This document shows, piece by piece, positions 14,579-23,584 of a stretch of DNA of 64,000 nucleotides. Under the pieces are notes generated by a model, which saw only the letters and a program-made list of their open reading frames with translations, searched no databases and was not told the origin of the DNA. The stretch covers positions 19,176 through 83,175 of the forward strand of contig RDYN01000019.1 of NCBI GenBank assembly GCA_004293365.1. The letters run 5' to 3'. The position numbers and the translations under genes were made by a program. The stretch's first letter is position 1, and every line of letters begins with the position of its first letter. The DNA is from Oscillatoriales cyanobacterium (GTDB taxonomy: Bacteria; Cyanobacteriota; Cyanobacteriia; Cyanobacteriales; Microcoleaceae).

Positions 14579-15649
14579 TTAGGCTAGGGCTGCTACAGAA
14601 ACTTTACCGGCAATGCGTCCCGCGATCGCCCGCAACTCCCTAGCAGAAGCAGAACCCGGTTGCCCCACCACAATTGGCACGCCCGAATCGCCACCTTCCC
14701 GCAGCGGAATTTCCAGCGGAATGCGGCCTAACAGCGGCACTCCCAACTCCGCCGCCGTCCTTTCCCCGCCGCCGGAACCAAAAATATCGTATTGCTTGTC
14801 GGGCATATCCGGCGGCACAAAATAACTCATATTTTCCACAATTCCCAGCACCGGCACTCCCAACTGCTGGAACATCTTCAACCCCTTGCGGGAGTCCAAC
14901 AAAGCCACCGTCTGCGGTGTCGTCACAATCACCGTACCAGCCATCGGCACCGCTTGGGCCATTGTCAACTGCGCGTCTCCTGTACCCGGAGGCATATCGA
15001 CAATCAGATAATCTAAATCGCCCCAATTCACCTGATAGAGGAACTGCCGGATGATCCCGTTCAACATCGGGCCGCGCCAAATAACAGGCTGGTCTTTGTC
15101 AATTAAAAACGCCATCGACACTAATTTGACGCCGTAGTTGAAAGCGGGTTCGAGGGATTCCCCGCTTTTTGAGTCTCTAACCATCACTTTCGCGTCCCCC
15201 AAACCCAACATATTTGGGTCGTTGGGCCCGTAGATATCCGCATCCAGCAAACCCACCTTCGCGCCGGTTTGCGCCAGGGCTACAGCCACATTTACCGCCA
15301 CCGTGCTTTTGCCGACGCCGCCTTTGCCGCTGGAAATTGCGATAATATTTTTAACGCCTTCTATGCCTTGGCGATCGACCACTCCTTTCTGCTGCGGGGT
15401 CTCGGCTGTCACCTCCACAGCCACTTTTTCGACTCCTGGCAACTGTTTGACCGCTTTTTGGCAATCTTCAACAATAAATTCTCGCAGCGGGCAAGCAGGC
15501 GTTGTCAGCACTAGAGTAAAACTGACGACACCGCCGTCAATTTTAATGTTACGAATCATATTCAATTCCACCAAACTTTTTTGCAGTTCGGGGTCTTGCA
15601 CGGGTCGCAGGATTTCTAAGACTGAACTAATATCGAGTGTATTGGGCAT
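14579..15649 (-). CDS. mrp: Mrp/NBP35-family ATP-binding Fe-S carrier
   Basis: This 356-residue P-loop protein has an N-terminal MIP18/DUF59 domain (to about residue 90, with CPLREFIVEDCQ) and a ParA-like ATPase domain containing the deviant Walker A SSGKGGVGKST. Members carry and transfer iron-sulfur clusters. The usual CxxC cluster-binding pair near the C-terminus is absent: the equivalent region reads ENMSYFVPPDMPDKQ. The start at 15649 follows GTGGAG at good spacing; a Met five codons upstream is less likely. Confidence 0.9.
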   Translation of the reverse strand: MPNTLDISSVLEILRPVQDPELQKSLVELNMIRNIKIDGGVVSFTLVLTTPACPLREFIVEDCQKAVKQLPGVEKVAVEVTAETPQQKGVVDRQGIEGVKNIIAISSGKGGVGKSTVAVNVAVALAQTGAKVGLLDADIYGPNDPNMLGLGDAKVMVRDSKSGESLEPAFNYGVKLVSMAFLIDKDQPVIWRGPMLNGIIRQFLYQVNWGDLDYLIVDMPPGTGDAQLTMAQAVPMAGTVIVTTPQTVALLDSRKGLKMFQQLGVPVLGIVENMSYFVPPDMPDKQYDIFGSGGGERTAAELGVPLLGRIPLEIPLREGGDSGVPIVVGQPGSASARELRAIAGRIAGKVSVAALA

Positions 15650-15931
15650 TGTGTTCTCCACCATAGCTCTGCAATTTGGTCAACGAATTTTCGATCGCAA
15701 GTTTAAGTATATTTTTATTGCTATTTTTTAATGTAACTTCATAGCGATCATTTGCAGACCTGCGGTGGCATAATGACATGGCGACTGGATTTGGGACTCA
15801 CGGTCAATCTCAAACTCAAATGCGATCGGCAAGAATTTCTACGACCGAAAGCAATTTGGTCACAATCCCCGAATTGATCCGTGGTCGCAATTCTTCAATT
15901 CTTCAATCTAAAATCTTAAATCTAAAATCGG

Positions 15932-16975
15932 ATGACAGTTTCTACAACACTTAAAACCGCGACTTCCCCGTTTTTGCCACCCGCTGACTCTAGAGCTAGA
16001 GTCAGCCAATTTATGAAAAGCCTACAAGACGAAATTTGTCAAGCCCTCGAACAGCTCGATGGCGGTGGCAAATTTAAAGAGGACTCTTGGGAACGCTCCG
16101 AAGGCGGGGGCGGACGTTCTCGCGTTATGCGCGAAGGCAATGTGTTTGAACAAGGCGGAGTCAATTTTTCCCAAGTTTGGGGCGAAAGTTTGCCTGCTTT
16201 GATTCTGGCCAAGCACCCAGAAGCTGCCGGTCACGATTTCTACGCCACTGGCACTTCAATGGTGCTGCACCCCCGCAATCCCTACTTACCTACGGTTCAC
16301 CTGAATTACCGCTATTTTGAGGCGGGCCCGATTTGGTGGTTTGGCGGCGGTGTCGATTTGACTCCTTATTACCCGTTGGCTGAGGATGCAGCTCATTTTC
16401 ACAAAACTCTGAAAGCAGCTTGCGACAAACACCACTCGGACTATTATCCTACTTTTAAACTCTGGTGCGACGAATATTTCTACCTGCCGCACCGCCAAGA
16501 AACCCGCGGTATCGGCGGCCTGTTTTTTGACTACCAAAACGCTCAAGGCCCGCTTTACCGCGACCAGAATGTCAAAGGGAAAGCTGCTGAGTACAGCAAG
16601 AATGCTGGAAACCCGGAACCTAGAAGCTGGGAGTCGCTGTTCGCCTTCATACAGGACTGCGGGCGGGCATTTTTGCCGGCTTACACCCCAATTGTTGAAA
16701 AACACCGATCGAAAGCATACGGCGATCGCGAGCGCGATTTCCAACTTTACCGCCGCGGCCGTTACGTTGAATTTAACTTAGTGTACGATCGGGGCACGAC
16801 CTTTGGCTTACAGACCAACGGACGCACCGAATCGATTCTCATGTCCCTGCCACCTTTGGTACGCTGGGAATATTGTTTCGAGCCAGAACCCAACTCTCCA
16901 GAAGCCGAACTCTACTCAAAGTTCTTAAAACCGCAAGATTGGGCGAATTGGTTGCCTCAGCAGTCACCGACCTGA
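15932..16975 (+). CDS. hemF: Oxygen-dependent coproporphyrinogen III oxidase
   Basis: HemF converts coproporphyrinogen III to protoporphyrinogen IX with O2, on the way to haem and chlorophyll. The 347-residue protein has the family blocks [48 protein letters not shown] and [15 protein letters not shown]. Length is typical and no region is missing. The upstream 282 bases contain AATCTAAAATC-type repeats and probably the promoter, with no other gene. Confidence 0.97.
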   Translation: MTVSTTLKTATSPFLPPADSRARVSQFMKSLQDEICQALEQLDGGGKFKEDSWERSEGGGGRSRVMREGNVFEQGGVNFSQVWGESLPALILAKHPEAAGHDFYATGTSMVLHPRNPYLPTVHLNYRYFEAGPIWWFGGGVDLTPYYPLAEDAAHFHKTLKAACDKHHSDYYPTFKLWCDEYFYLPHRQETRGIGGLFFDYQNAQGPLYRDQNVKGKAAEYSKNAGNPEPRSWESLFAFIQDCGRAFLPAYTPIVEKHRSKAYGDRERDFQLYRRGRYVEFNLVYDRGTTFGLQTNGRTESILMSLPPLVRWEYCFEPEPNSPEAELYSKFLKPQDWANWLPQQSPT

Positions 16976-17035
16976 GTTAAACTACTGAGAAAGTAACCAC
17001 CGCGATAAATAGTAATAAATTTGAGGGAAGGGTCA

Positions 17036-17398
17036 GTGATTCATATTGATCAAAAAACCCACACGCTTCAAGACGGTACAACAGTTATCGTCTTAGCACC
17101 GACAGGACGGTTGGACATCACGACAGCTTGGCAATTCCGCCTCAAGTTGCAAGAGTGTATTTCCAAACTCAGCCGCCATGTCGTCGTGAATCTTGGTCAG
17201 GTAAACTTTATCGATAGTTCTGGCCTGACCTCGTTGGTAGCGGGTATGCGCGATGCGGATAAAGTTAAGGGAAGTTTCCGCATTTGCAATGTTCATCCAG
17301 AAGCCAAACTGGTGTTTGAAGTCACCATGATGGATTCTGTGTTTGAAATCTTTGAAACGGAAGAAGAAGCTCTAGAGGGGGTGCCGCGCGCCAGTTAA
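17036..17398 (+). CDS. STAS-domain anti-sigma factor antagonist-like protein
   Basis: The 120-residue product is a single STAS domain. The phosphoacceptor region is NFIDSSGLTSLVAGMR, with the Ser normally phosphorylated by a partner kinase present. GTG at 17036 was chosen because AGGGAAGGG lies just upstream; an in-frame TTG at 17021 is the alternative. Such proteins bind anti-sigma kinases or act in partner-switch signalling. No kinase or phosphatase gene is adjacent, so its partner is unknown. Confidence 0.88.
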   Translation: MIHIDQKTHTLQDGTTVIVLAPTGRLDITTAWQFRLKLQECISKLSRHVVVNLGQVNFIDSSGLTSLVAGMRDADKVKGSFRICNVHPEAKLVFEVTMMDSVFEIFETEEEALEGVPRAS

Positions 17399-17437
17399 GC
17401 ACTCCAGCTTGTATAGATTGCGGTGTAAGGGCAATTT

Positions 17438-17826
17438 AAGAAGACCGGGCGATTGAAATCGCGTCTACACACACAAAACAAGCCGGACGCCGGTTGAAGA
17501 AGACCGGGCGATTGAAATCGCGTCTACACACACACAAAACAAGCCGGACGCCGGTTGAAGAAGACCGGGCGATTGAAATCGTGTCTACACACACAAAACA
17601 AGCCGGACGCCGGTTGAAGACAAAGGCGGTGAAAATTACCCCATCTTCTTCTTTAGTCCGCGCACCATCCGGACTTTGTTTGTGTAGGCGCGGTTTCTAA
17701 CCGCCGTCCGATATTTTTTTGTGTAGGCGCGGTTTCTAACCGCCGTCCGATATTTTTTTGTCTAGACGCGGTTTCTAACCGCCGTCCGATATTTTTTTGT
17801 CTAAACCTGGTTTCAACCGCCGTCCG
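17438..17826. repeat. Composite inverted-repeat element with tandem arms (copy 1)
   Basis: The left arm is three tandem copies (period 59-61) containing GCGATTGAAATCGCGTCTAC. The right arm is four tandem copies (period 40) containing TGTGTAGGCGCGGTTTCTAA and CCGCCGTCC. A central hairpin at 17655-17675 reads AGTCCG-CGCACCATC-CGGACT. The arms are inverted relative to each other. The right end covers the last codons and stop of the cpcT-like gene. The same composite occurs at 43985-44206 with compensatory changes. It is not a CRISPR array, because there are no unique spacers of regular length. Confidence 0.85.
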
Positions 17827-18463
17827 ATCCGATCCCAAGTGTATTGGCCAATATCTCAGAAGCAAAATCCTGACGCTTGACAAATCTAAAAGGGCCCATT
17901 AAAGCCCCCCAGATAGCCTTGCCTGTCGTGGGGCTAATTCCTTTGTCGTAGCTGAGAAATTCCTCCTCTGCCGCTTCAAATCCCAAGTCTACTTGGTAAT
18001 TTTGCCCGCCGTAGGTAAAGCAGCAACGAGTTCCCTCCGGCAGAGATGCCCGAAATCGATAGCGATTTGAGCCTAAATTTTGCACCGCAACCGAGAGGGT
18101 GCAGCCGGGGAGAAGTTCGATTTGCTCGCTAGTTAGTTTTGCCAGCAAGTCGGGGTTGCGACCGGCTCCTTTGACCGCTTCGATATCCTTGAACATATAA
18201 TATTGAGCTTCTATCTGTCCGGGCGCTGTCTTCACGTGCCTCAGTTGCACGATACGGGGGCGGTAGGGCTTGTCTAATTCGAGAATGTTGGCTTGTTCCG
18301 CAAACAGGGCAATGCTGGGTTCGTCCAAGAGAGCAACCGGCAGGGGTCTTTGCCAGAAACGCAGGTGGACGTACCAAGCCGGGTCTGCTAGCGCTTGTTC
18401 CCGGTTGTCAAATTCGCCCGCCATGTACTGGGCTAAGGCTCTTAATTCAGGAGAAATTGTCAT
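17813..18463 (-). CDS. CpcT/CpeT-family phycobilin lyase
   Basis: CpcT attaches phycocyanobilin to Cys-155 of the phycocyanin beta subunit; CpeT relatives act as chaperones or on phycoerythrin. The 216-residue protein has the family sequence YMAGEFDNREQALADPAWYV, RPRIVQLRH, AQYYMFKD and the C-terminal SYDKGISPTTGKAIWGALMG. It is slightly long for the family, and the final SDGG with the stop is encoded inside the repeat element ending at 17826. CpcT versus CpeT cannot be settled here because no phycobiliprotein genes are adjacent. Confidence 0.9.
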   Translation of the reverse strand: MTISPELRALAQYMAGEFDNREQALADPAWYVHLRFWQRPLPVALLDEPSIALFAEQANILELDKPYRPRIVQLRHVKTAPGQIEAQYYMFKDIEAVKGAGRNPDLLAKLTSEQIELLPGCTLSVAVQNLGSNRYRFRASLPEGTRCCFTYGGQNYQVDLGFEAAEEEFLSYDKGISPTTGKAIWGALMGPFRFVKRQDFASEILANTLGIGSDGG

Positions 18464-18797
18464 GTTTGTGTGATTTTTGAGAAATGAGTGCTTGACAATT
18501 AAAAATTATTGTGCTAAGCCAGAGCAGGGTCGGCAAAGTCAGAAGATTAGATTTATCACCGATCCCAGAAGAGCTATGATTGTAAAGATACTTGGCTTTT
18601 GCCCTGGTAGTGCGACATATTAATTGTTGCTGCCGATCGCCCGCAAAATCTTTTTAATAAAATTTTGCCTCGCAGTCTCGGATGCACAGTTAAAAAAAAC
18701 TGGCAATTTTTGTCAGCCCGATCGCCAATCGACTCGACTTTACTCATGCCGCGCTGGTCCACCTGTGGCGGCACAATTATTTATCTATAAAACTCAG

Positions 18798-19448
18798 GTG
18801 AACAAGAACCGTACCGTTTCAGATACTAAGCGAAGTTTCTATACGATTCACACTCGGCCGATTAACTCAATTTACCGTCGAGTGGTGGAAGAGTTGATGG
18901 TAGAAATGCACTTGCTTTGGGCGAATGTCGATTTTCAATACGACCCGATTTATGCTTTGGGCGTGGTGACAGCTTTCGATCGATTCATGGTCGGGTACGC
19001 CCCAGAAGCAGACAGACTGTCGATTTTTAACGCTTTGTGCAAAGCCCTAGAAGACGATCCCGATCGCTACAAACATGATGCTCACCGCTTGGAAAGCTTG
19101 GCCGAGCGACTTTCCGGGTCGGAGTTGCTCTCGTGGCTCGATCGCTCCACCAGCTTTGAAGATACAGGAGATTTGCAAGCGTCTTTAGGGGCGATCGCCA
19201 GCAACGCTCAATTTAAGTACAGTCGCTTATTCGCGATCGGTTTGTTCTCGCTGTTAGAAAAAGCTGACCCCGAGATGGTAAAAAACCAAGAAACTCGCAA
19301 CGACGCGATCGCCAAAATCAGTGCAGCTTTGCATCTACCTGAAGACAAAGTTAGCAAAGATTTAGATTTGTACCGCAGCAATTTGGAAAAAATGGCCCAA
19401 GCGCGAATAGTGCTTCAAGATGTCATCCAAGCGGAACGCAAAAAACGC
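18798..19448 (+). CDS. thf1: Photosystem II biogenesis protein Psb29/Thf1, main part
   Basis: Thf1 (Psb29) is needed for PSII assembly and repair and interacts with FtsH proteases at the thylakoid. The coding region runs from 18798 to the stop at 19511 (237 residues). It shows the diagnostic start MNKNRTVSDTKRSFYTIHTR, then RPINSIYRRVVEELMVEMHL and YDPIYALGVVTAFDRFM. GTG at 18798 fits the family N-terminus exactly, so an upstream in-frame extension is rejected. The region given here is the conserved part; the highly charged tail is listed separately. The 334 bases upstream are a divergent promoter region shared with the cpcT-like gene. Confidence 0.95.
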
Positions 19449-19511
19449 GAAAAGCGAGAAACAAAAGTTACTGCCGGCCCCTCAGGAGACTCTTCTGACA
19501 GCAATAATTAA
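19449..19511 (+). CDS. thf1: Thf1 charged C-terminal tail and stop (continuation)
   Basis: This is the last 20 codons and stop of the gene starting at 18798, in the same frame. It encodes a Lys/Glu/Arg-rich segment (REKRETKVTAGPSGDSSDSN) typical of the coiled, variable end of Thf1 proteins. The full coding region is 18798-19511. Confidence 0.9.
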   Translation, partial: EKRETKVTAGPSGDSSDSNN

Positions 19512-19681
19512 TCGTTTGAAGGAAGAAGGAAGAGGATCGATGTGAAGAAGGAAGAGGAAGAGAAAGAGAGAAATATATTTATAAAAAAATAAAACTCTTG
19601 CATTCTATTTTTTTCTTCTTTAGTTCTGGCTTCTGCTTTCTGGCTTCTGACGGATGAATGTTTGTGGCTCAAAAACTAAAA

Positions 19682-19707
19682 ATCCCGCTTTTTAAATTGA
19701 GCGGGAT
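19682..19707 (-). terminator. Intrinsic terminator for comFB-like gene
   Basis: On the minus strand ATCCCGCT and AGCGGGAT form an 8-bp stem followed by TTTTTAGTTTTTG, an intrinsic terminator placed 35-60 bases after the stop of the gene at 19742-20281. It lies between this gene and convergent thf1. Confidence 0.75.
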
Positions 19708-19741
19708 CGACTTAACCAAAATAGAGTTGTTGGATGTTGTA

Positions 19742-20281
19742 CTAGGGCTGCGGCTCAAAATTAACGGCGTTAGCTTGCAGCCAATTGCTGAGATTTGACA
19801 GAACTTCAGTTCCAGAAGACGGCTTACCCAAAGCTGTGGGGTTTACGGGTTCAGGTCTGACCAAGTTGCGGTCGATCGCTGCATTGACTTCTTTGGAAAT
19901 CAGATCGTGAAGTTGCTCCTTAGCCCTAGCCCTTTGAAAGTGAGCTCCCTCTTCCGTCGTAGCGTACAGAGGCGGCAGCCTATTTAAAGCATAAGCCGCA
20001 ATATCTCCCACATCCAGACTCTGCTCGCTCGTCGCCTCAATTTCTGCCACCCTAGCGATCGCCTCGCTAAGCACCAACTCTTCCATCACATTGATGAACT
20101 GTTTGCGAGGCAGAACCACAACTTCTCCGGTCAACAAAGCTCCCATCAGACGATCGAGAGCCATGTACTCTTCGATCGACAATTCAGAAGCCGTATTGCA
20201 GATACGTCCTACCTCAGCTTCCATAGACGGCGTTAAATAGCCGTCTTGCAAAGCCTGTTCAACAATTTTTTCAATACTCAT
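19742..20281 (-). CDS. ComFB-family protein (c-di-GMP receptor CdgR-like)
   Basis: The 179-residue protein matches the ComFB family. The core VVLPRKQFINVMEELVLSEA and the AAYALNRLPPLYATTEEG block are characteristic. Cyanobacterial members (CdgR/ComFB) have been reported to bind cyclic di-GMP and affect cell size or competence and motility. Helices at the N-terminus (residues 1-55) and a less conserved tail complete the protein. No membrane segment is visible. It has its own terminator. Confidence 0.82.
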   Translation of the reverse strand: MSIEKIVEQALQDGYLTPSMEAEVGRICNTASELSIEEYMALDRLMGALLTGEVVVLPRKQFINVMEELVLSEAIARVAEIEATSEQSLDVGDIAAYALNRLPPLYATTEEGAHFQRARAKEQLHDLISKEVNAAIDRNLVRPEPVNPTALGKPSSGTEVLSNLSNWLQANAVNFEPQP

Positions 20282-20493
20282 ATATGCTTCCCGCTCAACG
20301 GCATCATTAATACAGTTTTGTTTTGTAAAGACGCAATTGCTGGCGTCTTGAGATTCGAGTTTTGAGGCTTGAGTTGAGAATTTTTCTACAAATCATAACC
20401 CAATAGTGATAACCCTGAACAGTTATCTGCACGCCCCAGCCACAAACTTACCCCATAATTGACAGTTAAATTCGTCAAAATCGGTAAAAAATC

Positions 20494-21435
20494 CTACTCA
20501 ACTCCCTGAAGCCGCCAAGGTACCGGATCGACAGACTGCCCGTGCACGTAAAGTCCCCAGTGCAGGTGAGGGCCTGTCGAAGCCCCCGTTGACCCCAAAC
20601 CACCAATTACTTGACCCGCTTTCACGAAATCGCCTTCCTTGACATCAATCCGGCTCAGGTGCATCAAAATACTTGCTACCCCTTGACCGTGGTCGATACC
20701 AACTACATTACCGTGGATTTTGAACCCTTGGGATTCGCGGCCCACCAGAGACACGCGACCGGCTGCCGGTGCAACTACAGGAGAACCGTAAGCGCCCGCG
20801 TAATCGACGCCCCGGTGGTAGTAGTCCTTAGCAAATACCCCATTATAGTACCGGCGCACGCCGTAAATAGTGGTAATTTCGCCGGAGTTGGGGCGCAACA
20901 ATTTGCCATCCCAGAATTTTTGGGGTGTCACCAGCGCTTTAAAGGCGTCCACGCGATCGAATTCGGCATCTGTACCTTCTTCGTCTTTCCCGGGCGGTAG
21001 CCAGATGGATTGGGTGGGAAAAGCTCGATCGCGCACTTGCACGTTCAACTTCTGCACTTGTCCGTCACCGGAGACTTGCAGAAGGCGCGCACCGGGTTTC
21101 TCTAGCGGCGTCGTCGGTAGCAGGGCCCGAAAGCGACGATTGCCGATCGCAAAAGCAGGGTAATTTTTCTGCTGTAAAGACACTTTTGGAGTTTCCCCGC
21201 TGTTACCGTCAACCTGAATAATTACCGACAGCGTATCACCCAGTTCGGGATTTGTCGGTGTCACCTGCACCTGCAAAGCTTGCACCGGCGCAGTGAAACT
21301 CAGAATGCCAGCAACAATTGGTGCGATCGCGATCGATATCTTCATGTTTGCGTTCAACAGCCTACACTTCAAAATAGCACGCACAACTATTTCCGCAATT
21401 GATTCGGAGTTGGCTCGATTCACAGTCGCTGTCAT
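20494..21435 (-). CDS. M23-family peptidoglycan endopeptidase (LytM)
   Basis: This 313-residue zinc metallopeptidase is predicted to be secreted. A hydrophobic signal region ends in FTAPVQALQ. The C-terminal LytM domain has the zinc ligands in YYHRGVDYAGAYGSPV (His...Asp) and TGPHLHWGLYVHG (HxH), and LMHLSRIDVKEGD between them. Such enzymes cut peptide cross-links in the cell wall. The N-terminus is ambiguous: the Met at 21435 has AAGGA upstream, whereas the Met at 21345 would give a conventional signal peptide. Confidence 0.9.
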   Translation of the reverse strand: MTATVNRANSESIAEIVVRAILKCRLLNANMKISIAIAPIVAGILSFTAPVQALQVQVTPTNPELGDTLSVIIQVDGNSGETPKVSLQQKNYPAFAIGNRRFRALLPTTPLEKPGARLLQVSGDGQVQKLNVQVRDRAFPTQSIWLPPGKDEEGTDAEFDRVDAFKALVTPQKFWDGKLLRPNSGEITTIYGVRRYYNGVFAKDYYHRGVDYAGAYGSPVVAPAAGRVSLVGRESQGFKIHGNVVGIDHGQGVASILMHLSRIDVKEGDFVKAGQVIGGLGSTGASTGPHLHWGLYVHGQSVDPVPWRLQGVE

Positions 21436-21788
21436 GCCCGATATCCTTAATCTTTGTCTAGCTAATGTTACACAAAAAATGCCATCTTAGCACCTTCTCA
21501 CCTTAAAGAGCAAGGCATTATGACTCCTGCGAAGTCTGTTAAGTGTCGCCTGTGAAAACGCCAAGCGCAACTAATTATTTTTCGGGTTTTTAGCGTAGCT
21601 GCATAAGTCAATACGCTTCAATCAATGTTTGTCATTGCGAGGAACGAAGCAATCGCAGTATCTATTTTTTATTTTGAGATTTATATTTAAACCCTATGGC
21701 TGCATAAGCGATCGATATTGACGTATACATTATATAAATGTTATAACGATCGCATCGTACATATCAATCGTCCAGAGGTCAAAATACT
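21436..21788. other. Intergenic region, dispersed repeat only
   Basis: This contains the widespread sequence CATTGCGAGGAACGAAGCAATC (around 21632-21653) and an AT-rich promoter-like part near 21720-21760. No gene or stable RNA structure was recognised. Confidence 0.6.
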
Positions 21789-22913
21789 ATGCCAAACGAG
21801 CAAGACAGACCCGGAGAATACGATGCAGTCCTTGGCGGCCAAAATTCAATTCCTGTCAATGCGGCGGTACTCGGAGGAATTGCAGGTGTTAAAAGCCGAT
21901 TGGCTTCGCCGATTGTTGAAGTGAGAATCGCCGCACTCTCCGAAGCGCTCAAATATGGAGAAGTCGGTTTAAAATTAATAATTCAAGCTTTGCACGATGA
22001 ATCGATGCAGGTGAAAATTTCTGCTTGTTCGCTGCTGAAAGATCGATCGGAAGAGAAAATTCAACAGCATTTACAAAACTATTTCCCTATATTTGAGTTT
22101 GATGTCATCACAGTCGATGCGTATGGAAAAGAAAATAGTCGGAGAAAGTCATGGGTTCATTACTTCAGAGAAGACTTAGGTAATGGAGTTGTACTCGATA
22201 TGGTTTACATTCCCGGCGGCACATTTATGATGGGTTCGCCAGAAACAGAGTACGGTAGACAAGAGCATGAACGTCCGCAGCATCAAGTAACTGTACCGAC
22301 TTTTTATGCAGGAAAATATCCCATCACTCAAGAACAATGGCAAGCGGTGATGGGAAATAACCCATCAGAGTTTAAAGGTGCGCAACTGCCTGTAGAAAAA
22401 GTAACTTGGAACGATGCAGTAAATTTCTGTCAGAAGTTGTCTGAGAAAACAGGGAAAAACTATCGCTTGCCGAGTGAGGCCGAATGGGAATATGCTTGTC
22501 GGGCCGATACGACAACGGCTTTTCACTTCGGGGAAACTATTACTCCCGATTTAGTTAATTATAAAGGTAGCTATCCTTGCGGTTCTGTGCCTGGAGGACT
22601 TTTCCGCCACCACACTACTGTGGTGGGAAGTTTTCCCCCAAATGCGTTTGGCTTGTACGATATGCACGGGAATGTTTGGGAATGGTGTGAACTTTACCGG
22701 CATGATGGCTACAATGGCACACCCTCTGACAGCGGTGCTTGCGAAAGCGGATCTGATTACCGATTGCAGTGTGGAGGTTCGTGGCTCGACCATCCGCTCA
22801 ATTGCCGTGCTGCCTACAGAAGGTGCGATTCTGCGGGCAACTCAAGCGGACTCAGGGGTTTTCGCGTTGTTGCTTTGCAGCAGCTTCCTATTTCCCCGTC
22901 TTCCCTGCGATGA
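21789..22913 (+). CDS. FGE-sulfatase (SUMF1/EgtB-type) C-lectin-fold protein, possible DGR target
   Basis: The 374-residue protein has a short N-terminal segment (DAVLGGQNSIPVNAAVLGGI), then one or two HEAT-like helices, then a formylglycine-generating-enzyme-like domain from about residue 135. That domain has MVYIPGGTFMMGSPE, YRLPSEAEWEYACRA, GLYDMHGNVWEWCE and the terminal GGSW...GLRGFRVV. The fold is a C-type-lectin variant. In several cyanobacteria proteins with this end are the variable proteins of diversity-generating retroelements. Here the residues between GGSW and GFRVV are coded by codons of the form NNC/NNT, as expected for that process. AGAGGTC precedes the ATG. No reverse transcriptase is nearby. 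Confidence 0.85.
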   Translation: MPNEQDRPGEYDAVLGGQNSIPVNAAVLGGIAGVKSRLASPIVEVRIAALSEALKYGEVGLKLIIQALHDESMQVKISACSLLKDRSEEKIQQHLQNYFPIFEFDVITVDAYGKENSRRKSWVHYFREDLGNGVVLDMVYIPGGTFMMGSPETEYGRQEHERPQHQVTVPTFYAGKYPITQEQWQAVMGNNPSEFKGAQLPVEKVTWNDAVNFCQKLSEKTGKNYRLPSEAEWEYACRADTTTAFHFGETITPDLVNYKGSYPCGSVPGGLFRHHTTVVGSFPPNAFGLYDMHGNVWEWCELYRHDGYNGTPSDSGACESGSDYRLQCGGSWLDHPLNCRAAYRRCDSAGNSSGLRGFRVVALQQLPISPSSLR

Positions 22914-22998
22914 CTCTTCTTTACTCTTTTCTGTTGGTGCGTCGCGGCCTGTAATTCGTTAATTCGATCGCAAATCTCACAGATACGCCCTTAGACAT

Positions 22999-23439
22999 AT
23001 GACTGCTACAGCCGATCGCCCTCTCAAACATTTTTGCATAGAAGACTTGAAAAGTGCCGACCTTACAGGCATTTCTCTCATCCCCCAACCTTTAACCTTG
23101 CGTTTAGACTTTACATTCGGAATCGGGATTTATGACACTTCGATCGAATTCTATCAACTCGTGCATCAGGTAATTTCTCAACCTGTCAACTCCGACTCAG
23201 AAGAGTCTTGCTTCTGGGTAGGTAACGCAGAATTAAGACAATTGACAGAAGATAAAAGTCAAATTTTATCTGCTTTGTCTTATCCTTTTCAAAATCAAGC
23301 TGGTTTGGTTGAGACAGGTTCTTCGGCTATGTTCTACTTTCGGCTAGAAGGGGATATTTGTATCGAAGTAGTTTGCGGTAGTTACAAAATTTTTCAAGAA
23401 TTGGAATCGGTGGTTGCAACCGCTTTTACTCCTGTCTAG
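22999..23439 (+). CDS. Conserved hypothetical protein
   Basis: This 146-residue soluble protein has an unknown family. The sequence alternates strands and short helices (LTLRLDFTFGIGIYDTS, SSAMFYFRLEGDICIEVVCG). No catalytic motif, signal peptide or membrane segment is seen. It lies 85 bases after the FGE-like gene on the same strand and could be cotranscribed. A GGGGGATC inverted repeat begins at its stop codon. Confidence 0.6.
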   Translation: MTATADRPLKHFCIEDLKSADLTGISLIPQPLTLRLDFTFGIGIYDTSIEFYQLVHQVISQPVNSDSEESCFWVGNAELRQLTEDKSQILSALSYPFQNQAGLVETGSSAMFYFRLEGDICIEVVCGSYKIFQELESVVATAFTPV

Positions 23440-23520
23440 ATCCCCCTAAATCCCCCTTAAGAAGGGGGACTTTGAAAGCACTTCCGGTCCCCCCCGACCT
23501 AAGGGGGGCTAGGGGGGATC
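23439..23520. repeat. Inverted repeat GATCCCCCTAAATCCCCCTT
   Basis: Arms rich in CCCCC/GGGGG flank about 40 bases. Related sequences are at 39105-39171 and 49685-49731. It separates two convergent genes and begins at the stop of the gene at 22999. Confidence 0.8.
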
Positions 23521-23584
23521 GGATTTAATGGAACCCTATTTAAGCTCGATCGCACCGCACATCTCACCGATCCGCACCATACAA

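Noticed and set aside
17438-17620. Three direct repeats of about 60 bp resembling a CRISPR array
   Set aside because: Whole units are repeated with no unique spacers, and the arm is the inverse of the adjacent repeats; no cas gene is near.
18624-18797. 58-residue extension of Thf1
   Set aside because: No homology; GTG 18798 gives the exact family N-terminus.
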